Below, piece after piece: positions 34,670 to 45,100 of a stretch of 64,000 nucleotides of DNA. The stretch spans positions 89,623,795-89,687,794 of the forward strand of contig NC_134843.1 of the NCBI RefSeq assembly GCF_965363235.1, read 5' to 3'. The position numbers were made by a program, and so were the translations under genes. Each line of letters begins with the position of its first letter. The stretch's first letter is position 1. The DNA is from Mytilus galloprovincialis. Lineage: Eukaryota; Mollusca; Bivalvia; Mytilida; Mytilidae. The notes under the pieces are model-generated. The model was not told the origin of the DNA, made no database searches, and was given only the letters and a program-made list of their open reading frames with translations.

Positions 34670-37600
34670 TTAAATCGTTGGTGGTACTGTTAGCTGTCTG
34701 TAAGCTGGGATGATGTGTCCTGCTGGCAGGTATGGTAAGGCTAACACTTTCTTGATGAAGACGTTGACGGCTTTGTCTGCAGAGTAGGCTGTCTTTAATC
34801 CAAGGTTGGCGACTTTCCGCATCACTGCCTGACCCCAGTGGAAGGCACATCCCTTGATGTCGGCGTTGGGAAACACGGACTTTACAGCTGACCAGGCTCC
34901 TACAAGATAATCGATTATTATTTATCATGATAATAGATACATATTATTAAATAAAAATCATTCACATACACCTCTATTTAGTCGCAAAGCAATTACTATT
35001 TTGTGAATATTCATACTTATTTATAATGGTGTGTTCATATTGTGACTTGGATGTAGAGTTGTCTCATTGGCAATCATATCACATCTTGTATTTTGTATCT
35101 AATAATTTGTATATATACTTACCAGCTTCAAAATCTAGGCAAAAGGCTTGCACTCTGTGCTGAGGGATCAATTCAACCAGTCTGGTGAATACCTATAAAA
35201 AAAGAATTAAAATTATATACATATAATTTTACTGTTATACATCATAATCATATATATAAACATGTGATAAATTAACAAATAGTTGTCTCATTGACATGTA
35301 CCCAATAAATTTTAATACATGTACTACATTGTATGTTTTCATGATCTTATTGACATATACTCCATATTTAAAACACAATCGTTGTCTCATTGACATATAC
35401 TCAATAAATTTTGGTACTATAATGTTCTCGTGATGTTATTGACATATACCCTGTATAAAACACAAAAATGGTTATATACTCACTGCTTTGTAATCTTTCT
35501 TCTCTCTGCGAGACATCAAGACGAAGAGTAGAGGTATCTGCTTCATACAGTTGTCTTTCTGGATGAAGGCATGGATGGAGAACAGCTGATAGAAAGGCTT
35601 CTTCACTACTTTAAAAGTACCATCCAGGTACCACTTCTTTGCAGTTTGTAGTAGTTGCAGCTGCTCTTGTGTGGCAAACATGATGTGACGCTTGTCTCTG
35701 ACTGTAATATCACCAACAACAAACCCATCACACTTAAGATATGCTGTGTTGATCTGAAAGAGGTTTACATAGTTTAAAATATTTATTGTGATATGAAAAA
35801 TGATGAAACCCATAATAATACAATAGTAAACTGAAGACAATATATAGCAGTACAACATTATTACTGATGAAGTATTGGTTATGCTCTCAATGTCAAAGGC
35901 AGTACAGTGTTATTTATATAATATTAAATTTATGAATTGTTCTACATTTCATAGCTTACTATGCGGTATTGGTTATGCTCAATGTCAAAGGCAGTCATAT
36001 TATATATAATAATTAAATATATTAAATTTATGAATTGTTCTACATATAACGATTTTGCTTGATGTTTTCTTTTTTATATAAATAATTCTTACCTCAAAAG
36101 TCAGATCTTTAGGTTCCTCTGGACGCAATTTCTCTCGAAGTCTGTTTACTGAACGCTCCACATAGCCTGGGTTGGGTAGGTTGAAGTCGTCGTCGCTTAC
36201 TACTTCCATTGCTGTGTCGACGATGTCACCAGCTGATACATACGGCTGTTCTTCTGCTGCTTTAAGAGCCTAAAATATAAACATAGAATATAATATTTAC
36301 CTAAAAACGAACTATTAATCTGTATCTATTTTTTATCATTCTATTACTTTTCCCAACTTAATATGTAATCAATACTTTTTTTTGATCTGAGCGTCACTGA
36401 TATAGTCACATGAACTAAAAAATTAAACCTCTTTAAATTCGCCTCTTATGGATGATTATAGTAACCATTATATTAATGTGTTGTTATATACCTTTGCTCT
36501 GACTACAGTCTTCTTGGTAAGACCTGGATCACATGGATGCACATGTTGAATCACCCCAGGAATAAACATGCCACCACGTTGTGCGACTGTTGCCTTACAC
36601 CAGAGGGACTTGCTACGAACACTACAACGCCAGTGGGTGACTGTGGTACTTGATCTCTGTAAAAATAAACATGAATTATAAAACAATGACGATATTAAAA
36701 AAAATTTCGACTGATGTCTGCTCTTATTGATGTCTCTTTGACATATTCTCCAATTTCATGCTCAATTAATATTAAAGAAATATAAGCCCAGTTATGTTCA
36801 TTGTTGAAGACCGTACATTATCTAAATGTTACAATCTTGATAGTCATTTGTCTCATTGGCACTCAAACCATATTTTTTTTTAAATTATTTTGCGCTCTAA
36901 ACAATGAATTAGATTATAGTACAGTATTTACTTACCTTGACTGTATAAGCAAAACCGTCACTGCTAACTAGTTTCTTGAATCTTCTCTTACTACCCTGCT
37001 CTTCTATGTGGTATGTTACTGGTAGGTTACCGACAACGTTGTCTGGAAGTTCTGGGTCTTCTATGTCACTACAAAATTAATTGAATATCATAATTAGTTT
37101 GTATATCGAATAAATGTTTTTGAATATTTGGATTATCAAGATTACAAGATTTTATTCATAACCTCAGACCCATACTTGTGTACAATATATACAAACATAT
37201 TAATACATAGCAAAACAGAACAAACGAAACACAAATACTTAGTATATTATAAAAGACAATTGGTATAATTAGATTAAGTAATCAATCTGGTTCAACAAAC
37301 GTTAATTAATATTTGGACAAAGGATGAATATTTGTTTTAATCATTAGCATAGTCTTTCACATCTTTCGAATCTTATCTTTAAGAAACTTACCTTTCTACT
37401 ATTTCTTCTACTTCTTCAATAGCCAATGAAATATTGAAGGACTGGTCTGGTATAACCTATAAAATGAACACAAATGAACATAAGACTATTGTTTTATTAA
37501 ATTACACATTAATTAGTTAATTAGATATTATTGAATTATCACCTTGATAGGTGTGATTGAATCATTATATATATCAATAACTAATAAAACATACAACCCC

Positions 37601-38465
37601 ACTTAATTTCACAATTTTAACACATTTAGGATTCATTATCAAATAATAATAATAATTAAATTATTTCCTTGCTACATGCGATTAAATAATATTACTAATA
37701 AAGATGTTAAAAAAAAAATTCTTTTCATGGAGAATAGTTTACTAAATACATAAGCAAATATTTAATGATTATGTGATTATATTGGCAAAAAAATGGTGAT
37801 TATGTGATTACTAGGACCCCCCCATGAGGGGCCTCAGAAGTATTTTCTAACACAATTCTATTAACTTACAGCTTCAGGTTCAGGTGCTGCTTCAGGTTCA
37901 GCTTCAGGTTCAGGTTCTGGTTCAGGAGCTACATCTGGTTCAGCTGGCATACACTCGATGCACCTGAAGATTACATCTATTTCTGCATTTACCATGCGTC
38001 TGTATTCCAGTTGAGATACTCCTATAAATGAAATAAAGGATAATAAAAATCTGTCTTTATAATGTAGAATGAAAATAATACAAATTCATGATGCAAAAAT
38101 GTAACATAAATATTTCATGCAAACATATAATACAAATATATGATGTAAATATATAATTCAAATATTTGAACTAATTGAACTAATTGAACTAATTGAACTC
38201 TTTTTCTATTCAGCTTTTTACCATTTTACACATGAAAAACACGCAAATTAACATTCCGAAATTTGAAACAAAACTATATAGTATACTGTCTCATATATAA
38301 AAACTTATATACAAAATTACAGTTTGATGATATTAAAGAAAAAAGGCAAATTAGAAACTTACCAGTATTGCATAGACGGTGTTGCCACTTTGAACATCCC
38401 TCACACTGAAGTGCATGCTGTCGAGGTCTAACATGTTGGAGACAAACCACACAAGGAAACGCCAT
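34670..38465 (-). CDS. PHD finger-FLYWCH-MULE transposase, nine exons, 454 residues
   Basis: Exons: 38465-38363, 38021-37870, 37456-37392, 37068-36936, 36656-36492, 36269-36093, 35753-35484, 35192-35123, 34899-34670. Every intron is GT-AG and phases agree, giving 455 codons with the stop. Residues 5-58 form a C4HC3 PHD finger (C5, C8, C21, C24, H29, C32, C55, C58) completed across intron 1. A Pro-Glu repeat linker follows. Residues ~125-195 are a FLYWCH-type zinc finger (WRC at 160-162, C171, HVH at 189-191). Residues ~266-454 are the MULE transposase core: D309 in 'YLDGTFK', D375 in 'CLDFEA', then 'GCAFHWGQAV'. FLYWCH-MULE proteins cut and paste Mutator-like elements; PHD fingers read chromatin. 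The protein ends soon after 'LPYLPAGHI'. The usual C-terminal part with the third catalytic acidic residue is absent, and there is no Glu after E377. It may thus be inactive, a regulator, or spliced to something I missed. Confidence 0.85.
35281..36050. repeat. Two ~100-bp tandem duplications in transposase introns
   Basis: 'GTTGTCTCATTGACATATAC' blocks at 35281-35460 form a diverged pair. 'GGTTATGCTC-CAATGTCAAAGGCAGT' with following AT-rich sequence is duplicated at 35877-35945 and 35968-36050. These are intron growth inside the transposon, between exons 6/7 and 7/8. Confidence 0.7.
37745..37837. repeat. Partial copy of the 18340-18562 repeat in a transposase intron
   Basis: Nearly identical to the right third of 18340-18562 (GATTATGTGATTATATTGGC and the CCCCCATGAGGGGCCTC end). 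It lies ~33 bp past the exon 2 donor, so this end joined the transposon at or after its assembly. Confidence 0.8.
38363..38465 (-). CDS. Transposase exon 1: first part of the PHD finger
   Basis: ATG through residue 34, 'MAFPCVVC', then '...CEGCSKWQHRLCNTG', ending in phase 1 at GGTAAGTTT. The ATG context is AATGGCG. No upstream in-frame start is needed, because six of the eight zinc ligands are already in this exon. Confidence 0.85.
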
Positions 38466-38916
38466 TGTGATATTAAAAATACAAGCATTCTGTCTTCTCT
38501 TTTATAGATAGGATTCGGCAAATCAAACAAAATTTCTCAATTTGAGAAATTTTAAGAACTTAAAAGAAAAACAAAGTTTGTATGTATCAGCTTGGGGATC
38601 GGCTTGTACCGTTGTGTATGTAACTATTTGTTATTACACAAGATGAAAGACTTGTTAGAATCAAAGTCAATTGAAAGAAATTGCTAATTACTGCTGATTA
38701 ATGTTGATGTTTGAATTGTTTTAATCATAATTATACACAATAATCTTGAAAACTTGTAATAAAAACATAATCAATCTAGTTGTTTTATACTCATCTGAAG
38801 ATTTTTCTTTTTTTACCGTAGTCTACAACTATTACATTATAATAAAAATCATAAATATTTATTAATTACATCATTTATATATCTTTTATTCTGTTCCCTA
38901 TAAATATATTTTTTAT

Positions 38917-39023
38917 TGGGGCCGGATCGACTTTACATATGGGCCGGATCGACGTGGGGCCGGATCGACGTGGGACGGATCGACTTGGGCCGGATCGACG
39001 TGGGGCCGGATCGACCCGAAAGC
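38917..39023. repeat. Right terminal inverted repeat of 16-bp sub-repeats
   Basis: Six to seven GGGGCCGGATCGAC(GT/TT) units in inverted orientation to the left end. One unit is interrupted by TTACATAT. Confidence 0.9.
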
Positions 39024-39031
39024 TACTGGAG

Positions 39032-40139
39032 ATCGGTTTTTGGTTGTGTTTGTGTTGATCAGTCTTTCTATGTTTTGTGTACTGTTTTGTCTGTGGTTTA
39101 TTTTTAAGCCATGGAGTTATTACTTCTGAGTTTGATTATTCCTATGGTATCTTTTGCCTCTCGTTTTGATAAAAATAAGTTAACCTGCATTTTGACTCGT
39201 ACATATCTAGAAAGCAGCCACCACATACAATTGTCTCAATACTCAACAAGTTACTCTAATTTCCAGTACCTCATATTTTGATGTTATTGTGTCCAATTTC
39301 AAGTTGACATTTATGTACCCTTGTCCAGGACAAGAATATTTTTCTAATTTTTCTCAGTGTGAACAAGAAAAAGGCCAATATTTTTTCATTGAATTAAGAA
39401 TACTGTGTGTCTGGATAGCACCAAAAAAACATAAGAGTTTAAAAAAATATCAGAAGCAAAAATTCCTCATACTGGTAAGTCAACAGCATAGGTTTCCCTT
39501 CAAGTAATAAATATTAGCTAGAATGGAAACACAATAACAAGAGCTTAGCAAAAACTACACTTGAGGTTATAAAGAGCTAGTGTCGCACGACTGAAACATT
39601 GTCTATTTCAACAATGGCCTCTCTCCAAATTGATAAAATTTATGAACTAAAACTTTTATTGTTGATCTTGTTTTTCTGATATTAATTTTCGTTTAAAATA
39701 TTTCTCTTTCTCTGCCACAATTTTTGCCCCCGAAAAATAGTATGTTAGTGTAATAAAATCAAATAACTTGACGATTTCGGCTATATTGATCTATTTGTAG
39801 ATCTTAACTGCTGATAATAAGTTTTCTTTATCTTCTAGTATCTATTCTATCCACCTTTCAATTTCTATTAATGTCTATTGATATATTCCCTACGTTTCCT
39901 GTTGATCAACAAACCATGAATGTATTCAGCAGCAAATATTACACAAAATATTCATTAAGATAATATGTCAAAATATGAAAATACCCTGCTTTATGAAGTT
40001 TATACTAGACTACTACACTAAGGCAGTCTTACAAATAAAAAATGTTATTACAGAGATATGTCTTGCTTTTTTTTTTTAAATTCGACAATGCAAATGTTGA
40101 AATTAAAATAGCAACACTTTATCATACAAATTTTGCAAG
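39032..40139. other. Repeat fragment, then no gene recognised
   Basis: 39032-39170 continues a common mussel repeat (TTCTATGTTTTGTGTACTG, AGCCATGGAGTTATT) into which the transposon inserted. The rest to 40139 is unassigned. Confidence 0.4.
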
Positions 40140-40945
40140 TATTCAAAGACTGAAGGTACATGGCTAAACAATGAGAAATGAGATGTGCCTATGCTAATAC
40201 AACTGCATACCAAGTACCATTGACTTATCATAAGTAGTTCCCTTTAAACCGACCTAATCACAAACTTATACATAAAAACTAAGCAAAAGTTTCAAAGTCA
40301 ATAGATCATAACTGAGGGGGTGGGGCCAAATAATCTCCATGGTAATGAGATGTGCCAATGCTAATACAACTGCATACTAAATATCTCGACCTGCCACTAG
40401 TGGTTCCCCATAAACCGACCTAATCACAAACTAATACATAAAAACTAAGCAAAAGTTTCAAAGTCAATAGATCATAACTGAGAGGGTGGGGCCAAATAAT
40501 CTCCATGGTAATGAGATGTGCCAATGCTAATACAACTGCATACTAAATATCTCGACCTGCCACTAGTGGTTCCCCATAAACCGACCTAATCACAAACTAA
40601 TACATAAAAACTAAGCAAAAGTTTCAAAGTCAATAAGCCATAACTGAAGGGTGGGGCCAAATAATCTCCATGGTAAAGAGATGTGCAAATGCTAATACAA
40701 CTGCATAACAAATATTTTGACCTGCCACTAGTGGTTCCCCATAAACCACCCTAATCACAAACTTATACATGAAAACTAAGCAAAAGTTTCAAAGTCAACA
40801 GAGCATAACTGAGGGGGTGGGACCAAATAATCTCCATGGTAATGAGATGTGCCAATACTAATACAACTGCATACCAAATATCTTTGACTTACCACTAGAA
40901 GTTCACCATAAACTAGACCTAACCACAAACTAATAATATATCTCG
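40140..40945. repeat. 166-bp tandem repeat, ~4.7 copies
   Basis: 'CCGACCTAATCACAAACT' recurs at 40249, 40415, 40581 and 40746 (with changes), together with 'CAAAGTCAATAGATCATAAC' and 'ATCTCCATGGTAATGAGATG'. I recall the unit from other mussel loci. Confidence 0.9.
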
Positions 40946-41290
40946 CTTTTTTACTACGTCAAGCGAGACAAAAAATAATGGGGCAAAATGGAGAAACTGA
41001 TTTCAATCAGATCACAACAATTATAAAAAAGAGAGCGCATATCCAGTATAGATTATTTATTTCATCCTAGATGCATTGCATTATCAATTCAATTCATCTC
41101 ATTTGCTCTGTTTTGTCAAAGTGGTTATTTGAAATGTATGAAATAACATAAATAACACCACACAAACTTATTACTCTTTTATTATCTCCTCATTCTTTTG
41201 ACAACAATTAAGATAACAGCCATTATTTTCTCTTTCTTGTTGACAGCACCATTCATCTTTCATTCTGCAACATCATATTCCAATAACATA

Positions 41291-42005
41291 CTGTGAAAGT
41301 ACTTTTATTCGTGGGGTACCAATTTTCGTGGTTTTCGTGGATGATTTTATCCACGAATTTAAGTGTCCAACGAAATAAAACAACCATTGTCCAAATCAAG
41401 ACATGGAAAGATCCCCATCGGTAGGTTTGACCGCTGATATGATCTACAGAATATATTGAATAATGCAGGATTATACCCATTTAATCTTTAATAACCTAAA
41501 CTGTACAACTTTTGATCTTTTTATTCTCATAAAAAATATTGTTGATCGACAAAAGTCAGATTTCCGGTATTGTTTTGCTAGTATGATAAAGTGTTCATTT
41601 TATATCCTCATAGTTCTCCTACATATGGGAAATAATAATTTCATGCTGGGCTTGATTTTGATAAGAATTATTTGACAATTCAAGATACGTTTAAACCATT
41701 TATTTATGTTATTGTTTTCTTTAGGTGACATGTTTATGGCCTAATCAACACCTTTGATGGTCTTTAATCTGTTGATCACTTTATCATAGGTTAATTAGTG
41801 TTATCACTACGATTTACACGGTCAATGTTTACTTTGCAATTTCCTTCAATCAAGACTATTTGTAACCTTCGTTTCTAAAGGCTTTAATTTTTCAATTATT
41901 TTTTTATATTAGAAAACTAAAATCCACGAATTCAAAACTCCACGAACATGTTAATATTACTCAAACCACGAAAATTGATACCCACGAATTAAAGTACTTT
42001 CACAG
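41291..42005. mobile_element. 715-bp MITE-like element with TA duplication
   Basis: CTGTGAAAGTACTTTTATTC at the left and GAATTAAAGTACTTTCACAG at the right, each bordered by TA, with inverted CGTGG-containing subterminal repeats of ~45 bp. The TA duplication is typical of Tc1/mariner-related elements. No transposase. It starts 37 bases after the decarboxylase stop codon. Confidence 0.8.
41699..41704 (-). terminator. MVD: Possible polyadenylation signal of the decarboxylase gene, inside a MITE
   Basis: AATAAA on the minus strand ~340 bases after the stop codon; another candidate is at 41304-41309. Between the stop and the MITE there is none, so the transcript probably ends in MITE sequence or beyond it. 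Confidence 0.3.
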
Positions 42006-42042
42006 TAACTGACAGCTGTAGTGACTAGCCCTACAAGAAATT

Positions 42043-42198
42043 TCAAGTTTTATCAGATTTCAGTTTGGGCCAGCCGAGGTCGTCTACCAGACTCTCTGAT
42101 GGGTCCTCTAACACCTGTGGCCCAGGACCAGGTTTGGTGTGGATTACATATTTTACAGACCCATTCTGTTTACTCAATTTTAACTTCTGGATTTCCTC
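42043..42198 (-). CDS. MVD: MVD exon 11, C-terminus and stop
   Basis: Encodes '[20 protein letters not shown]', then '...[11 protein letters not shown]' and TGA. The GPGPQ(V/I)L motif is characteristic of the C-terminus of animal MVD. Overlapping plus-strand ORFs are antisense shadows. Confidence 0.95.
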   Translation of the reverse strand, partial: EEIQKLKLSKQNGSVKYVIHTKPGPGPQVLEDPSESLVDDLGWPKLKSDKT

Positions 42199-45100
42199 CT
42201 GTAAAATAAAATTTAAAATTACAATCTTTTGTTATAAATTACCAACAGATATAATGCACCATATGTTACTTTTATGAAAAAATTAGGAAAAAGAAACAAT
42301 TCTTAAAATTATGTGTACAGTACGTTGTATTATTATATACTTCAGTCAAAACTTTGAATATTATCATATGATTTGAAATGAAGAACCTGTATGTACTATA
42401 AATTATTTCAATAAAAAGACAAAAAAAGTCATATATATCAATGATTTAGTAATAAGGATCTGACACAGGGCTAAACTAAGAAAAAATCAATAATTTACTA
42501 TTGTATGATGAGTCTTCTCCATCAACATATTTTAACAAATGTCACTAGTGTAGCAAACACTGTAGAGCAATCAATTGTCCCCTTGTATTTGGTGTGTTTT
42601 TTATGCTCAATAATTAATTTTCTGTATAGTTATTTGGAGACAATTGTTTGTCATTTACTATTTTTGCGCAATGTATCGCCCGTTTTTCTTTGACTTATGC
42701 TTTTTGGCTGTCCCTTAAAATCTTTTCCTCCTTTTTTGTATTTACATCAACTACTTCTATATAAAAAGTTGCACTCCTTACAAAATATTTAGGTAAGTTT
42801 GGATAATATCAGAACACTAGTTCAAATGGCATTTCATTGAAAATACAGTTATCAATTTCTGAGCAGATAATGACTGATCAAAAATCTACTATAAATTCAG
42901 AAATTATTGGGAGGTTTTTATTGATGCGAATAATGTGACTGGGTGAGTATCAAAATATCAAAACTCAGATTCTTATATCTTATACATATATTTGTAGAGT
43001 GGGGTGCGCATATTCGCCGGGGACACAATTTCGCCGTTTTATAATTTTGAGTAGTAAATACTTCAAAAGATGGCTGAAATGGAAGAAATATGCCGGTAAC
43101 TAAGATTTTTATAACAAATATGATTTTATTTTAAACTACGACAAAATTGCGGCACTTACCGCAAAAGACCGAAAAACGGATAACGATTTTCGGCCCATTT
43201 CCTAAATGAATAACACGATTTCAAAGAAGTATTTCTTAGTAAATCTTTGACTGATTGCCCTAAATTTCAATTCTGTACACCTTTAAAATGTCTGCTATTG
43301 CCATCTATGATGAAATTGATTTGAAAAATATTGTTTAAAGCTGCAGTTATTTGGGTTTAAATAGATGTAAAAAACGGCGAATATGTGTCCCCCATTGACA
43401 AAACATCAGGCAGTTTCAAACACCCTTTAATCTAACTTTTCAGATGATTATTTTCAAACAAACACGTTTTCAAGCTTAAGAATATTTTGCATTTGAAGTT
43501 ATCTTCATATAGAAATATCAGTATACTTCAAAAACATATAGACCTGAACATAAACTGTGGAAAACATGGAAAGATATGGCGAAAATGAGCACCCCACTCT
43601 ATTCAGATTTTCCTGAAATCCCATTAATTAATATAGTATAATTGTTTATTTCTCAAAAATCGCAATCATAAATGCACACAATAATTTCTTAATTTACAGT
43701 TCTTACTGTGTGTAAAGTGTGTTCTGTTATAGGTAAACCCTGTATTGTGGTGTGTCCATTCTCAGGCAGGAAAAAGTGTTTCACCAGTGAATAAAATCTG
43801 GGTACTTCTGAATCTAACATGAACAAGCAGGCATTAGGACCAGCATCAAATGTGTATGATACCTAAAAAAATATGGCTACAATAAATAAACTCTGTGTTA
43901 TCATGTATACTACTATATCTTCATACATAACTAACACATAACAAGCTAACATACATCACAATCATATGATGATCTGGTTTATTGGTCTTTTAGACATTTA
44001 TATATTAAAATGAGATCCAATCTGAAAAATAATTGTTTATTATGATAAATGGTTTAAATTGAGGATAAGTGGTGAGTGTACACATACAGGCCAAATGAAG
44101 ACTTTTCACCAAACTGTTGATTTCCACTCAAATCCTACATGCAACATTATTTAGATAAATAAAATTAATCTTTTAAAGATATCAAAGTGAAAATATTTTG
44201 TTTATTTATAATTATCTCCCTTAATCCAAAATACTATAATTGTAAAACCAACCTTTACATCCTCATGGATATTATTATACTGATGAACTAATCTAATGAT
44301 CTTGTGTGATGTGTCTGTCATGTACGAAATGGGAGGATATGTATCTAAACACACTGCATGGAGCTGGTTACTCTCCTGAAAACACAAAACACGATAAAGA
44401 TTGATTTAGAGAATATGTACATAGTAACATAATATGGCATTGTTTTCTCCCCTCCCCCAGACCCCTAATCACAGTCACAAAGTAGCAGAATCTGGGAAAT
44501 TGGAAGATATGCAAATAACTATCACTTTCCTTAAAGAACAATGTAATTTCAAAAAGCAATTGGATGCCTAGGTTTACAGTAGATTGTAATGATAAGTTAC
44601 TAAATACTAAACATGTTTAGCAACACTCATTTTCAGGTTCATATTAGTGCTAATAGATCTCATTTTTAGCAGCACTTTGTTCAGGCTCAAATTAGTACTA
44701 ATAGATCTCATTTTCACCAGCACTCATTTTCAGGCTGATATTAGTGCTAATAGATCTCATTTTTAGCAGCACTCATTTTCAGGCTCATATTAGTGCTAAT
44801 CTATCTCATTTTTAGCAGCACTCATTTTCAGGCTCATATTAGTGCTTATCTATCTCATTTTAAGCAGCACTCATTTTCAGGCTCAAATTAGTACTAATAC
44901 ATCTCATTTTCAGCAGCACTCATTTTCAGGCTGATATTAGTGCTAATCTATCTCATTTTTAGCAGCACTCATTTTCAGGCTCATATTAGTGCTAATAGAT
45001 CTCATTTTTAGCAGAACTCATTTTCAGGCTCATATTAGTGCTTATCTATCTCATTTTTAGCAGCACTCATTTTCAGGCTCATATTAGTGCTAATCCATCT

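Larger units (their letters stand above)
33744..39023 (-). mobile_element. Complete 5.28-kb MULE DNA transposon
   Basis: Flanked by the 8-bp duplication TACTGGAG (33736-33743 and 39024-39031). The outermost 22 bp of the two ends match at 18 positions when inverted. Each end carries about seven tandem ~16-bp units of CCGGCCCCAAGTCGAT or its complement (33751-33862; 38917-39012), presumably transposase-binding sites. An 8-9-bp duplication is typical of Mutator-like elements, which agrees with the MULE transposase gene inside. Length, ends and gene orientation are mutually consistent, so the insertion looks whole and fairly young. Confidence 0.88.

Noticed and set aside
34596..34928. 110-codon minus ORF over the last transposase exon
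   Set aside because: Another frame of the same sequence. The frame encoding GCAFHWGQAV continues the MULE domain in phase with exon 8.
42021..42277. Plus-strand ORFs opposite the last MVD exon
   Set aside because: Antisense shadows of a strongly conserved MVD exon.
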